Assembly: GCF_021654775.1 (NCBI RefSeq)
Contig: NZ_AP025343.1
Span: 3,563,501-3,627,500, forward strand
DNA length: 64,000 nucleotides
DNA from: Paenibacillus azoreducens
GTDB taxonomy: Bacteria > Bacillota > Bacilli > Paenibacillales > Paenibacillaceae
Direction: 5' to 3'
Positions within the stretch are counted from its first letter, which is position 1; the number at the start of each line of letters is the position of its first letter. Positions 25,856-35,714 of this stretch are shown piece after piece. The position numbers were made by a program, and so were the translations under genes. The notes under the pieces are model-generated. The model was not told where the DNA came from and did not search any database. It saw only the letters and a program-made list of their open reading frames with translations.

Positions 25856-26297
25856 GCTAGGATTGCAATAAGCATAGAGATTAATTTACATGTCTCACTT
25901 ACGATTTGTCCACTGCAAGTAAACATGCGACGCAACTCGCTCTGATGCTAGCTTCTAACACAATCTTATCATTACTTGCTAATGGAAATAGGCGCTCTTA
26001 ATCATTTGTAAATGTGAACCCTCCATATAATCAGTTACTTAAGCGAAGAAGCTTGACGAATCAGGGCTGGAATGCCTGAAGAAGATTGTGGCGGCGCTTT
26101 AATCTTAGATCCGAAAAACGACTAAATGCATATTCTTCCACTAAATACGCCCCTTTCATCTGTTATTCGATTTGGGGGCAACACAAAAGAAAGTGTTGAA
26201 CTTTCCTGTCCGTTAGTTGAAAAAAGGCAGCCGATCAAAAAGCCGGCTGCCTTCAAATGTCTTTATTGAGCTATCATACCCGTTAGCGTAATTCATT
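25856..26297. other. Intergenic region with hairpin repeat
   Basis: No intact gene. A short plus-strand stretch near 26044-26101 (KKLDESGLECLKKIVAAL) could be the tail of a lost gene. Toward the right lies a dispersed repeat: GTTGAAAAAAGGCAGCCGAT with its hairpin, followed by CCCGTTAGCGTAATTCA at about 26280-26296. Similar motifs occur near 42028 and 56155. Confidence 0.45.
26226..26251 (-). terminator. Hairpin terminator / repeat-borne stem-loop
   Basis: GGCAGCCG and CGGCTGCC pair perfectly; on the minus strand the stem is followed by six T residues. It lies just downstream of the broken aminopeptidase gene. A relative with the same GTTGAAWAAAGGCAGC start is found at 56158-56195, so the hairpin is part of a dispersed repeat. 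Confidence 0.6.
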
Positions 26298-26769
26298 TTA
26301 TTTTAAGTTCTCAGGATTTAGTCCAAGCAAAGTTTCAGGAATGAATATCCCATCTTTGCGGATTAATATATCATCGAACCACATCTCTCCTCCACCATAT
26401 TCAGGTCTTTGAATATTCACAATATCCCAGTGTAGTTCCGACCAATTATCATTTCCAGGCGAGCTAAAAGGGACACAACCCGGAGTAAAGTGGTAACTGC
26501 CAAATATCTTCTCATCGAATAAAGTATCTTTCATCGGATTCTCTATATAGGGGTTCAGACCAATTCCGAATTCACCAAAATATCGTGCTCCTTGATCTGT
26601 ATTCAACAATGCGTTTATTCGAACTGGATCGTTCGCAGTTGCATGAATAATCTTGCCATCCGTTGATCATTTGTAAATAATGTTTTCGATATAACCCCAT
26701 TTTCTCAGGAGAAACACGACTTAATTCACTCATATTATCTCCAGCTCGAATGAGGCTATAGGCTTGCAT
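26298..26769 (-). pseudogene. M29 (AmpS/PepS-type) aminopeptidase, broken
   Basis: Two pieces of a thermophilic-type metallo-aminopeptidase. The upstream piece (about 26650-26769) reads AYSLIRAGDNMSELSRVSPE, an early part of the family. The downstream piece is the C-terminal region with ARYFGEFGIGLNP, TLFDEKIFGSYHF and the metal-binding ELHWDIVNI, ending at a stop at 26298. The pieces are joined at about 26665 by a large deletion and frame change, so roughly half the usual 400-residue enzyme is lost. Confidence 0.7.
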
Positions 26770-26948
26770 ATGTGTTATTAGACAACCGGTCTATAGCTCT
26801 GAAACAATTTATATTCTCACTGTAGATTTCATCAGATAACTCAACACAAGAAGAAAAATCTCTCCTTTTTGATGGTTTATAATTAATTTTGTATCTAATG
26901 CTTGGTTCAGCGCTAAATAAGTTTATTCTAAATAATCGTAATGAAGAA

Positions 26949-26974
26949 CAGCTCTTGCCTAAGGACAAGAGCTG
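26949..26974 (-). terminator. Terminator of the acyl-CoA operon
   Basis: CAGCTCTTG and CAAGAGCTG form a perfect nine-base stem with an eight-base loop, 13 bases after the carboxylase stop. The T-tract on the minus strand is modest (TTCTTCATT). Confidence 0.6.
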
Positions 26975-26986
26975 ACTGTTTGTTTC

Positions 26987-28537
26987 TTATACAGGATATA
27001 CTGGATGTTTACGTGTTGCAGATACCGCCCCACGCAAGGAATAGGCTGCAAACCGTTTGATCAGCTCCTCTCGCAGTTCCCCTGCAGGGATAATTCCGTC
27101 AATTACCATATCAGAAGCGAGTCGATATAAATCAATATTTTTACGGTAATCTTCTTGCTTTTCGGCGATGAATTCTGCACGTTCAGACTCTGCTACCTCG
27201 GCAATCTTATTCGCATATACCGCATTTACCGCAGCTTCGGGTCCCATAACGGCAATTTGCGCTGAAGGCAATGCAAGGCAGCAATCAGGCTCAAATGCAG
27301 GTCCAGCCATTGCATATAAGCCAGCGCCATACGCTTTGCGGACAATAACCGATATTTTGGGAACAGTAGCTTCGGAAACCGCCGCGATCATTTTGGCGCC
27401 ATGACGAATAATCCCTGCCTGTTCGACTTTGGTGCCGACCATAAATCCTGGGACATCGACGAGGAATAACAGCGGTATGTGGAAGGCATCGCATAAACAA
27501 ATGAACTTGGCTGCCTTATCGGCAGAATCGTGAAACAGGATACCTCCTTTGGCACGTGGTTGATTCGCAATAATTCCGATCGTCTTTCCATCTAAACGCG
27601 CAAATCCTGTGATCAATTCCTTGGCAAACAGCCTTTTGATTTCAAAAAAAGAACCCTCATCGATCAGACGATCAATTAATTCATACATGTCAAAAGAAGT
27701 ATACTGATTGCCTGGAATAATTTCTTCAATGGTTAGCTCATGTTCTTTAATCGGTAGTGCTTCATATACGGGAGGCTTATTCTTGCAATTGGAAGGCAAA
27801 TAGCTGAGATAGTCCCTTGCAAGCTCAATAGCTTTTTCTTCACTATAGGCAAGCACGTCCCCGCACCCGGAAATAGAGCAATGCATTTTGGCTCCGCCAA
27901 GCTCTTCAAGCGTCGCCTTTTCACCGACAACGATTTCAACGATTCTAGGAGAACCCAGGTACATGGATGCATTCCCATCCACCATGATGACAATATCACA
28001 AAACGCTGGTATATAAGCTCCACCTGCTGCAGAGGGCCCAAATAAGAGGCACACTTGTGGAATTACGCCCGAAAGCTTCACCTGATTATAGAAAATTCGC
28101 CCCGCACCTCTGCGTCCCGGATACATCTCCACCTGATCCGTAATTCGCGCTCCTGCGGAGTCGACTAAGTAAAGCAGCGGTACTTGCATTTTCTCTGCCG
28201 TTTCTTGCATGCGAATCATTTTCTCAACGGTTCGAGCACCCCAAGAGCCAGCCTTGACGGTTGAATCATTGGCGATAACGCATACCGTTTGTCCATTTAT
28301 TTTGCCGATCGCTGTTACGACACCATCTGCTGGCAGGTCGGGATCCGTGCAGTTCGCAAAAAGCGCATCTTCAAATTCACAATCATCGTCAAATAACAAT
28401 TTTAATCGATCACGAACAAATAATTTCCCTTGGTCTGAATTTTTCTCGTGATACTTGGGAGCACCGCCTTGCTCAATCTGCTCTATACGTTGCCGTAATC
28501 TATCCTCCTGCTCTTCATAACCCCTTGTCATCTTCAT
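26987..28537 (-). CDS. Acyl-CoA carboxylase beta (carboxyltransferase) subunit
   Basis: 516 aa carboxyltransferase of the methylcrotonyl/propionyl-CoA carboxylase type (YngE-like). It moves CO2 from carboxybiotin to an acyl-CoA. Both crotonase-like halves are present, with oxyanion loops GPSAAGGAYIPAF and RKAYGAGLYAMAG and the CoA-binding region MYPGRRGAGRIF. It is the last gene of a five-gene operon and directly abuts the enoyl-CoA hydratase gene. No biotin carboxylase or biotin carrier gene is in the operon, so the alpha subunit must be encoded elsewhere if the enzyme works. Confidence 0.9.
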   Translation of the reverse strand: MKMTRGYEEQEDRLRQRIEQIEQGGAPKYHEKNSDQGKLFVRDRLKLLFDDDCEFEDALFANCTDPDLPADGVVTAIGKINGQTVCVIANDSTVKAGSWGARTVEKMIRMQETAEKMQVPLLYLVDSAGARITDQVEMYPGRRGAGRIFYNQVKLSGVIPQVCLLFGPSAAGGAYIPAFCDIVIMVDGNASMYLGSPRIVEIVVGEKATLEELGGAKMHCSISGCGDVLAYSEEKAIELARDYLSYLPSNCKNKPPVYEALPIKEHELTIEEIIPGNQYTSFDMYELIDRLIDEGSFFEIKRLFAKELITGFARLDGKTIGIIANQPRAKGGILFHDSADKAAKFICLCDAFHIPLLFLVDVPGFMVGTKVEQAGIIRHGAKMIAAVSEATVPKISVIVRKAYGAGLYAMAGPAFEPDCCLALPSAQIAVMGPEAAVNAVYANKIAEVAESERAEFIAEKQEDYRKNIDLYRLASDMVIDGIIPAGELREELIKRFAAYSLRGAVSATRKHPVYPV

Positions 28538-29320
28538 CTACTCCCCTTTGAAAATCGGGCGGCGCCGCTCCCGAAATGCTCGCAATCCTTCCAAGCGATC
28601 TTTCGTAGGTACAGTAACTTCATAGGCTATTTGTTCAATGGAAAGCCCCGTTCGAATGTCTTTCCCCCATCCGTGATCAATTGCGATTTTTGCCTGCGAC
28701 ACCGCAATTGGGGCATTCCTTGCAATCTGTTCGGCGATAGCAAGCGCCCGTTCGAGTAAAGCTTCAGGCGGCGTAACATATTCGACAAGACCGATGCGAA
28801 GCGCTTCCTCGGCTTCGATCTTGCGCGCTGTATAGATCAGCTCTTTGGCACGCCCTGTGCCAATAAGCCTAGGCAGGCGCTGTGTTCCGCCTGCTCCTGG
28901 GATAATGCCAAGCGAAGTTTCGGTTAGACCGAGCTTGGCTGTCTGCGCTGCGATCCGAATATCGCAGGCGAGCGCTATTTCTAACCCTCCGCCGAATGCA
29001 GCGCCATTAATGGCTGCAATGACTGGCTTCGCAAGTGATTCCAACTGGTTGATTGTATCGCGAATGAGCGTAACGGCAGCATACACTTCCGTTTCACTCA
29101 TGTCCATTCGCTCTTTTAAGTCCGCTCCAGCACAGAAAACCTTATCCCCTTCTCCGATGAGAATGACAGAGCGTACAGACGGATTTGATTGACACTCGGC
29201 TATAGCACTTTGCAGTTGAATTAGCATCTGTTTGGATAATGAATTGGCAGCTTGTGGGCGATTCAACTTCAGGATGGCGACACCCTGACTGTTAATTGAA
29301 ACCAGAACGGTTTGTTCCAT
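28538..29320 (-). CDS. Enoyl-CoA hydratase/isomerase family protein
   Basis: Crotonase-fold enzyme of 260 aa (YngF-like). The oxyanion hole is formed by CAGADLKE and INGAAFGGGLEIAL, and LGIIPGAGGTQRL carries a typical active-site Glu/Gly region nearby. It hydrates enoyl-CoA, in this context possibly methylglutaconyl-CoA or a terpene-derived acyl-CoA. It starts 12 bases after the acyl-CoA dehydrogenase stop and abuts the carboxylase start. The exact substrate is inferred only from operon context. Confidence 0.9.
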   Translation of the reverse strand: MEQTVLVSINSQGVAILKLNRPQAANSLSKQMLIQLQSAIAECQSNPSVRSVILIGEGDKVFCAGADLKERMDMSETEVYAAVTLIRDTINQLESLAKPVIAAINGAAFGGGLEIALACDIRIAAQTAKLGLTETSLGIIPGAGGTQRLPRLIGTGRAKELIYTARKIEAEEALRIGLVEYVTPPEALLERALAIAEQIARNAPIAVSQAKIAIDHGWGKDIRTGLSIEQIAYEVTVPTKDRLEGLRAFRERRRPIFKGE

Positions 29321-29332
29321 AACTAAATCCGC

Positions 29333-30475
29333 CTAACATCCAATTTGACTTGCGATTACCATTCGCTGAACCTCCGAAGTGCCTTCCCCAATCTCAAGCA
29401 GCTTTGCATCACGAAAGAATCGCTCGACCTCATACTCCCGCATATAGCCATATCCTCCATGCGTTTGCACAGCTTGATTGCATACACTCATGCACATTTC
29501 CGTTGCAAAAAGCTTCGCCATAGCTGCTTCTTTCTTGAACGATCTTCCTTTATCTTTGAGCCATGCCGCTTTATAGACCATGTTGCGGGCCAGCTCGATA
29601 TTCATTGCCATATCCGCCAGCTTAAATCGAATCGCTTGAAATGCCGACAAGTTTCGGCCAAATTGCTTGCGCTGCTTGGCATATTCAAGTGTTTTCTCAA
29701 AAGCGCCTTGGGCGATTCCAACAGCCATCGCGCCGATGCCAATTCGTCCTCCGTCAAGCGTGGCGAGAAATTGCTTGTAGCCGTTGCCAAGGGTGCCGAG
29801 CAAGTTATGTTTAGGCACGCGAACCTGATCAAATATCAGCTCGGTTGTGTCAGATGCATGCAGTCCCATTTTTTCATAGTTGTTTATCACTGTAAATCCA
29901 GGCGTATCTGACGGTACAATAAAGGCGCTAATCCCATTCGTGCCTTGGGATCGGTCCGTTACTGCGGTAAGTACGATATGTCGTGCATAACTGGCATTAG
30001 TAATAAAGCATTTTGTGCCATTAATAACCCACTCTTCACCATCTAACACGGCTGTTGTGCGCGTTCCTCCCGCATCCGATCCTGCGTCGGGCTCTGTTAG
30101 TCCGAATGCGCCTAGCGATTCACCGCTGCATATTTTTGTCAAGTAGCTTTCTTTCTGCTCATGGGTTCCAAATAAATGAAGTGGCGCGCCTCCCAAAGAA
30201 ATGTGAGCGGAATACGTAATCCCTGTCGATGCACAAACCCGACTCAATTCTTCTACCACGATGGCGAAACTAATCGTATCCGCCCCTCCGCCTCCATATG
30301 CTTCTGGAAAAGGCAGGCCCATCAGCCCCAGTTTGGCTAATTTATCGCAGATATCTTTCGGGAAATTGCCTGTTCGGTCTCTGTCAATCGCACCCGGCGC
30401 TACTTCTTCGTCTGCAAACTCATGGATTAAATTCCGAATCATCAGCTGTTCTGTTGTCAGATCGAAATGCATCAC
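29333..30475 (-). CDS. Acyl-CoA dehydrogenase
   Basis: FAD-dependent acyl-CoA dehydrogenase of 380 aa (YngJ-like, isovaleryl/short-chain type). FAD and substrate motifs GAFGLTEPDAGSDAGG and INGTKCFITNASYA are present, with QTHGGYGYMREYEVERFFRD and the EIGEGTSEVQ C-terminal motif. The gene sits between the small AtuA-like gene and the enoyl-CoA hydratase, which fits oxidation of a branched acyl-CoA before carboxylation and hydration. Length and motifs look complete. Confidence 0.92.
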   Translation of the reverse strand: MMHFDLTTEQLMIRNLIHEFADEEVAPGAIDRDRTGNFPKDICDKLAKLGLMGLPFPEAYGGGGADTISFAIVVEELSRVCASTGITYSAHISLGGAPLHLFGTHEQKESYLTKICSGESLGAFGLTEPDAGSDAGGTRTTAVLDGEEWVINGTKCFITNASYARHIVLTAVTDRSQGTNGISAFIVPSDTPGFTVINNYEKMGLHASDTTELIFDQVRVPKHNLLGTLGNGYKQFLATLDGGRIGIGAMAVGIAQGAFEKTLEYAKQRKQFGRNLSAFQAIRFKLADMAMNIELARNMVYKAAWLKDKGRSFKKEAAMAKLFATEMCMSVCNQAVQTHGGYGYMREYEVERFFRDAKLLEIGEGTSEVQRMVIASQIGC

Positions 30476-30505
30476 TCCACAACCTTTCTTTTAGAACTCG
30501 CACTT

Positions 30506-30847
30506 TTAGGATTTGGGGAGATCAACGCTGTCATCTATTTCGACTTCCATGCGTAATAAATTGGATGCGAAGCATTTGCCGAGATTATCCAACCTCATCG
30601 TTGCTGAACCTCCGCCAGAAAGCGCATCTTTGCACACAAAGTTCATCGCATATAAATTAGGTAAGGTATATCGAATGACCTCACCTTTCACGAGTCCGCT
30701 AAAATGTTCTTTTACCCTCTGAGGAGTTACTTCCAGAAGTAAGGTATCATACAATTGCTTATTGGGTGCGAATATTGCGATGTTCACCGTATTTCCTTTA
30801 TCGCCTGAACGCGCTTGCACCAGATTGCGGAGCCGTACCTTTGTCAT
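30506..30847 (-). CDS. AtuA-like small ferredoxin-fold domain protein
   Basis: 113 aa protein matching the small domain found C-terminal to, or beside, AtuA proteins: LVQARSGDKGNTVNIAIFAP near the N terminus and DALSGGGSATMRLDNLGKC later. In many bacteria this domain is fused to AtuA; here it is a separate gene overlapping the AtuA stop by four bases (ATGA). It is presumably a subunit partner of AtuA. Its biochemical role is not known. Confidence 0.8.
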   Translation of the reverse strand: MTKVRLRNLVQARSGDKGNTVNIAIFAPNKQLYDTLLLEVTPQRVKEHFSGLVKGEVIRYTLPNLYAMNFVCKDALSGGGSATMRLDNLGKCFASNLLRMEVEIDDSVDLPKS

Positions 30848-32214
30848 AGCCGCACCTCCGAAACCGTTACCTTGACATTTGATTCAATAACTTCTCGAGG
30901 TACAAGACATGACCACATTCCGAGCAATTCACGCGGTTTCATGAGACCGAGAAAACCACCCATCGATGGTGGTCCGTTCAACATGAGAGGCGGAAATAGT
31001 CTGCCTAGCTTGGCTGCTTCCTCTTTGCTATCCGTCCGTACAGCAAGCCGCAAATAGACTTCGTTCAATTCTTGCGCAGGTTCTGTAGCGAGTGGTCCAT
31101 GCAGAGAGTTATAACCGAGGTAGTCTGTTTGCACCTTTGCTGCCTGTAATCCGATTCGCTCAATCTGCCTCCGAATGATTCGATCCGCTGCTTGTGCCTT
31201 GGCTAAAGCATCCGGCCACGAATAACCACATATGGCTTGCCCGAGCCAGCCGTCTGCATAACCCATAACCACTTTTAGATCATCGGGCCGTTTCGTTCCC
31301 CTTGCACCTTTTAAAAGAACACGATTCGATCCTATATTCGTCAGATTTACTTGCTGCAGATCCAATACGACATCAGGAGTTAAATAGGCAGACGGGTCAT
31401 GGATTTCATACAGCAATTGCTCCTTGACCGTATCAACGGAGACAAGGCCCCCTGTTCCTTCTGTTTTGGTCAGAACGAATTCCCCATCCTCACGCATTTC
31501 CGCAATTGGAAAGCCTATGCGATCCATATCCTCGATGGATGCCCAATCGCCGCTGAAGTTGCCGCCTGATGCTTGCCCCGAGCATTCCATCAAATGTCCC
31601 ATGAGAATGCCTTGCCCAAGCCGATCCCAATCATCTGGCCGCCAATTAAATTCATAAATGAGCGGAGCAAGGAAAAGTGCAGAGTCAGTCGTCCGGCCTG
31701 TTATCACAACATCTGCTTCCTGACGCAGCGCTGTTACGATAGGTTCAGAACCCAAATATGCGTTTGCAAACAGGATTTTGTCGCTCACAAGCTCGAAGCT
31801 TCTTCCATCTTCTTGATGCGTCAAGGGTATTCCTTGCCGTCTCCAACGATCTAACTGATCAAGCACGTCATCCCCCGTTACAATCGCTACCTTCAATCCT
31901 TCTAAACCTAGCTCCCGCGCGATTCGAATAACTTCTTGCCCCGCACCAATAGGGTTCATGCCTCCTGCATTGGTCAGCAACTTAACCCCTTTCTCCTTTA
32001 CATAAGGAAGCAGCTTTCGCATGGTTTGCGAGATATCTGCCGCATACCCTCTCGTTGAATCTTTTTGCCTATCCTTTTGCAATATGGCAAGCGTCAATTC
32101 CGCTAGACTATCAAAACAAAGATACTGAATACCCCCTCTCTCCGCTGTTTCGATTGCAGGTAGAAGGGTATCGCCGTAAAAACCTTGCCCTGCTCCAATA
32201 CGAATTGTTCTCAT
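30844..32214 (-). CDS. AtuA family protein (DUF1446)
   Basis: 456 aa protein of the AtuA/DUF1446 family, first described from acyclic terpene (citronellol/geraniol) utilisation but widespread. Family features include IRIGAGQGFYGD at the N terminus, GGMNPIGAGQEVIRIARELG and DVVITGRTTDSALFLAPL. It is the first gene of the operon with acyl-CoA dehydrogenase, enoyl-CoA hydratase and a carboxylase beta subunit, so a role in catabolism of a branched or terpenoid acid is likely. The start ATG at 32214 has a GGGG-type ribosome binding site. Confidence 0.85.
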   Translation of the reverse strand: MRTIRIGAGQGFYGDTLLPAIETAERGGIQYLCFDSLAELTLAILQKDRQKDSTRGYAADISQTMRKLLPYVKEKGVKLLTNAGGMNPIGAGQEVIRIARELGLEGLKVAIVTGDDVLDQLDRWRRQGIPLTHQEDGRSFELVSDKILFANAYLGSEPIVTALRQEADVVITGRTTDSALFLAPLIYEFNWRPDDWDRLGQGILMGHLMECSGQASGGNFSGDWASIEDMDRIGFPIAEMREDGEFVLTKTEGTGGLVSVDTVKEQLLYEIHDPSAYLTPDVVLDLQQVNLTNIGSNRVLLKGARGTKRPDDLKVVMGYADGWLGQAICGYSWPDALAKAQAADRIIRRQIERIGLQAAKVQTDYLGYNSLHGPLATEPAQELNEVYLRLAVRTDSKEEAAKLGRLFPPLMLNGPPSMGGFLGLMKPRELLGMWSCLVPREVIESNVKVTVSEVRL

Positions 32215-32410
32215 TGCATCCCCCGTGAATCGTTATTCGGTCTTGCCTGTAACAATATATGGGTTGGAAGCTTGTTCTATTCGATTGAATAATGTGAGCC
32301 TTTATAAAAATAGAGCCTCCGTTATTAAGAACGGTAGACTCTTGATGATTGCGCTTTCCTGTCTCTTAGCTAAACAAAAATGGCGTCTATTCAACTTGCC
32401 TGTTGAATGA

Positions 32411-32457
32411 AAAACCTCCATCGCCACCGTAAGGAGCAAAGTGGCTGTGGAGGTTTT
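32411..32457. terminator. Bidirectional hairpin terminator
   Basis: AAAACCTCCA pairs with TGGAGGTTTT, and inside it CCAC pairs with GTGG. It lies just downstream of the small secreted protein gene on the minus strand, with T residues on both sides. Confidence 0.7.
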
Positions 32458-32462
32458 AACGT

Positions 32463-32837
32463 TTAATTATAGCCCAGATAGGCAACGACGGTGAAATCAC
32501 CCGGCGAGTCCAGGACAAGTCTATACTGTCCGTCGGGTTGATTCGAAGCCAAAGGAACATTGAGACGTGCAGATTGACCGGCCTTAATGGTACTCGTTGA
32601 ATTACTTCCTACCAGCACATCTCCGGTTGGGGTAACCCGGTACAGATTAAAATTAACCCCGACGCTGATCTGCCCGTTGTTAATGAAGTTGCCTTCGATA
32701 TAAATATTGCCATGGGCTTGGACCGGCGCCCAAGTATTGTTGCCTGTACCCGGTCCGCTCGAGGCCGCCAAACCAGTAGAAGCAAAACTGAACAGCAGAA
32801 CAAGCATGAAAGCGATAGACACGATTTTTCTTTTCAT
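32463..32837 (-). CDS. Small secreted protein, predicted beta-sandwich
   Basis: 124 aa preprotein with a clear Sec signal peptide (MKRKIVSIAFMLVLLFSF, cut after GLAA at about residue 25) and a mature part rich in Gly, Asn, Thr and Val that alternates like beta strands (NIYIEGNFINNGQISVGVNF). No Cys and no cell-wall anchor. AAGGAG lies about 11 bases upstream of the ATG; a nearer ATG runs into a stop. The gene is single, with terminator hairpins downstream. Function unknown; an extracellular structural or exoprotein role is a guess. Confidence 0.65.
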   Translation of the reverse strand: MKRKIVSIAFMLVLLFSFASTGLAASSGPGTGNNTWAPVQAHGNIYIEGNFINNGQISVGVNFNLYRVTPTGDVLVGSNSTSTIKAGQSARLNVPLASNQPDGQYRLVLDSPGDFTVVAYLGYN

Positions 32838-33062
32838 CCCATCTCAAGCTCCTTTTATTATAGAGTGAACTCGACAAGCACTTTCTTTGTACCAGGCGGA
32901 TGGCTTTTACGTTTCGAATTCGCTTTCAAATTGAATGTCGTAGGTTGGCCGAACACCTCCCAATAGTGGAATTAATTGGGATATTCTGGGCTGTGTCATA
33001 AATATACATTACCTTTTTTACCAATGTCCATTAATATTCCCTTAATTTTATATGAGTTTTTT

Positions 33063-33158
33063 ATGAATGCTCTTGCCCAATGGGCTATTCTACTCATACT
33101 GATTCTAGCTGTTGCCAACTCACCACTCCTACTACGCCGGAAAAGCAAAATAAGATAA
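33063..33158 (+). CDS. Possible small membrane peptide
   Basis: 31 codons encoding a hydrophobic helix (AQWAILLILILAVANSPLLL) followed by a basic tail RRKSKIR, a form typical of small membrane peptides. There is no convincing ribosome binding site, and the surrounding longer frame starts in non-coding-looking sequence. Could be chance. Confidence 0.25.
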   Translation: MNALAQWAILLILILAVANSPLLLRRKSKIR

Positions 33159-33257
33159 TACCCATTCGGCTATGATTACGGGTTCTTGTCCCTCCGACAG
33201 GCATTCAGGCACGGATCGTGGTCACGGAGCGGGCGATGAAAAGAAATTAAATAAAAG

Positions 33258-33273
33258 GCCGCCCTTGGGCGGC
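33258..33273 (-). terminator. Terminator of fbp
   Basis: GCCGCCC / GGGCGGC with a two-base loop, followed on the minus strand by CTTTTATTTAATTTC. It lies 24 bases after the fructose-bisphosphatase stop. Confidence 0.8.
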
Positions 33274-33296
33274 TCTTTATACCTTTAGCAGCTGCT

Positions 33297-35249
33297 TCAT
33301 TTCATGTAGCGATATTCCAGGAGATTCTTCAGATTTGAGATTTTCTGCAGAAGCTTCTCCCCGACATTGGTTTCCCTCACCAGCTTCCGCTCCAGTTCTT
33401 TGTCCACCAGTCTTTTTACAGACAATACGTCTGTTCCGTTACATAACACATCTTCTTTTGAATTAAATTTCTTATGGGCGACGAGCTGCATCCCAAAGGA
33501 ATTATACAACAAGGTATATCCGGCGATGCCCGTTGTGGATTGATAGGCTTTGGAAAAACCGCCGTCAATGACGAGCATTTTCCCGTTAGCTTTAATCGGG
33601 TTCTCTCCACGAATTTCTTTAACCGGAGTGTGGCCGTTAATGATATGTCCATAATCCGGATTCAAATCAAACTCCAGCAGGATTTTCCGGCAGATTTCTT
33701 CATTTTCACGCAAATGGTAGTAAGGGTTCTTTCTCTCCTTATGGGTTTCTTTATCTTGGATAAAGTACCGTTCAAAGGTGGTCATTTCTCTCTTTCCAAA
33801 GAGCGAGGAGTATTCCCCTGTCCAGATGTACCATACCATATCCGTAGCCAGATCATCCGTCTCCTCCGGATGCGCAAAGGCGTAACGTAAATAATACTCA
33901 AAGACATCGATCAGCTGGCGGCCCGAATACGTCTTGTCTTCAATCTGCATTTCTTCCATGTTTCCTTCTTCATTCAAAGGTATACAGCCGTGGATTAACA
34001 GATTCCCGTTGTATTTTAAATAAAAACTGCCTTTCTTCATAAGAAAATTCATATGTCTGGCCAGCTTTTCGGAATGCTGAACGGAGAATAGCAGCTTTTC
34101 CATCACCTGCTGCTCTTCATCCAGCAATTGTTCAGGCTGCTGCGGATTTACGGCCCTGAAACAGGTGTTTTCCAGCGGGTAAGTTTTTCCGCGTATCTTG
34201 ATTTCATTTTTGTCGTAATCGATCTTCTCAAGCAAAAGCCTTTCAGACATATTAAAATATGGCCGTCGCTTTATAATCGGGATTTCAAGCTTAAACTGGA
34301 TCATGGCAATGGCTTGATGAATTTTGGTAATCTGCAGGATTTCCTGCTCTGATACGTTATGGCCTTGCTGCAGCTTCGGTCTGAAGGCCGGATTATCATC
34401 ATAGTACTTCTCCGCCAAGTTCAGCAGTGGGCGAAGATTGATTCCGTATACGTCTTCGATGATGTCCAGATTGTCGTATCTGGCGCAGATCCGGATAATA
34501 TTCGCAAGACAGACCAGGGAGCCCGCATAGGCGCCTATCCACAGGACATCATGATTTCCCCACTGAATGTCTACGGAATGGTAGTTGATCAGCGTGTCCA
34601 TAATTTTATCGGGGTCAGGCCCGCGGTCATAGATATCTCCGACCACATGAAGATGGTCAACCACCAGACGCTGGGTCGTATAAGCAAGGCCGATAATGAG
34701 CTTGTCCGCCTGGCCCAAGGAGATAATTTGCCGGTATATTTCCTCATAATAAGGATCCTTATTGTTGGTCGAATCCGTCTTGTATAGAAGCTCTTCTACA
34801 ATATATACAAACTGCTCCGGCAGAGCTTTACGCAATTTCGAGCGCGTATATTTGGAAGAGGCATAAGAAATGAGCTTAAGCATGTGTTCAATCGTTTGTC
34901 TATACCACCGGTTCAAGGCTTGGTTATTGCACAGGTCTGCTTTTACAAGCTGTATTTTTTCTTCCGGATAATAAACTAACGCCGCAAATTCATTGATTTC
35001 ATTATCCGTCCAAACCTCACGGAATAAGTCTTTGATTTTCTCTTTGACATTACCCGAACCGTTTCTTAGTACATGCTGAAAAGCCTGGAACTCCCCGTGC
35101 AAATCACTGACAAAATGCTCTGTACCCTTGGGAAGATTGGAGATCGCTTCAAGGTTGATGATCTCTGTTATGACTTTTTCTTCCGTATCGTATTTTTGGG
35201 CCAATAAATCTAGAAACTGCGCTTCCAAAACAGATGTCCCCCTTTTCAT
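33297..35249 (-). CDS. fbp: Fructose-1,6-bisphosphatase class III
   Basis: Gluconeogenic enzyme converting fructose-1,6-bisphosphate to fructose-6-phosphate, of the Firmicute-type class III (about 640-670 aa). Metallophosphatase motifs are visible: [28 protein letters not shown] and [11 protein letters not shown], plus NGHTPVKEI in the C-terminal half. The longest frame has 50 extra N-terminal residues of poor, Cys/Pro-rich composition that do not fit the family. The ATG at 35249 (650 aa) or a TTG at 35231 (preceded by AGGGGG) is preferred. Single gene with its own terminator. Confidence 0.92.
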   Translation of the reverse strand: MKRGTSVLEAQFLDLLAQKYDTEEKVITEIINLEAISNLPKGTEHFVSDLHGEFQAFQHVLRNGSGNVKEKIKDLFREVWTDNEINEFAALVYYPEEKIQLVKADLCNNQALNRWYRQTIEHMLKLISYASSKYTRSKLRKALPEQFVYIVEELLYKTDSTNNKDPYYEEIYRQIISLGQADKLIIGLAYTTQRLVVDHLHVVGDIYDRGPDPDKIMDTLINYHSVDIQWGNHDVLWIGAYAGSLVCLANIIRICARYDNLDIIEDVYGINLRPLLNLAEKYYDDNPAFRPKLQQGHNVSEQEILQITKIHQAIAMIQFKLEIPIIKRRPYFNMSERLLLEKIDYDKNEIKIRGKTYPLENTCFRAVNPQQPEQLLDEEQQVMEKLLFSVQHSEKLARHMNFLMKKGSFYLKYNGNLLIHGCIPLNEEGNMEEMQIEDKTYSGRQLIDVFEYYLRYAFAHPEETDDLATDMVWYIWTGEYSSLFGKREMTTFERYFIQDKETHKERKNPYYHLRENEEICRKILLEFDLNPDYGHIINGHTPVKEIRGENPIKANGKMLVIDGGFSKAYQSTTGIAGYTLLYNSFGMQLVAHKKFNSKEDVLCNGTDVLSVKRLVDKELERKLVRETNVGEKLLQKISNLKNLLEYRYMK

Positions 35250-35714
35250 TACCGAATCGGTTCGGGGAGCCACGGGCCAATGTGCACTTTCCCTATTCTT
35301 TCGTGCCGACTTCTGCAGATTATCGGGGCAGCGATTGGTTACCATTTTGCATGAATACGCCTTCGGCTCCTCCAAACGTTCGGGATGCATGTCGCACACC
35401 CTAAAAATACGTCCTGCACTGCATCATTTGGACTCTTACTAACAGCTATTATAACTGAAACTACATTATCCTACCCGATCAGAAACTATCCGAATAGACA
35501 AATTCTTTATTCTCAATAAATCTCAAGGTATTTATTCTTGTCCTTTACGGCAATCGGGACAATTGTTCCGATAATACAAAAAAGCCGCTAAATTAGCGAC
35601 TTTCTAATAGGACTTAATTTACAGTTAAATCTATACAATCATGTCGGCTTTCTTGGGTCTCGGTCTAAAAACGTAAATCTGTACCTTTCCTCCGGCGAGA
35701 AGTGATTAGAATGT
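35250..35714. other. Upstream region of fbp with dispersed repeat
   Basis: No gene. Contains a dispersed repeat at 35537-35612 and presumably the fbp promoter near the right end of the fbp frame. The ATCGGGACAATTGTTCCGAT near-palindrome (about 35551-35570) lies inside the repeat. Confidence 0.45.
35537..35612. repeat. Dispersed repeat, short copy
   Basis: Starts TTCTTGTCCTTTACGGCAA and ends with the stem AAAGCCGCTAA / TTAGCGACTTT (one mismatch). The long copy is at 10573-10765. The end stem resembles a terminator. Confidence 0.6.

Noticed and set aside
26756..26968. Minus-strand frame between the broken aminopeptidase and the carboxylase operon
   Set aside because: It covers the operon terminator and has no motif or ribosome binding site.
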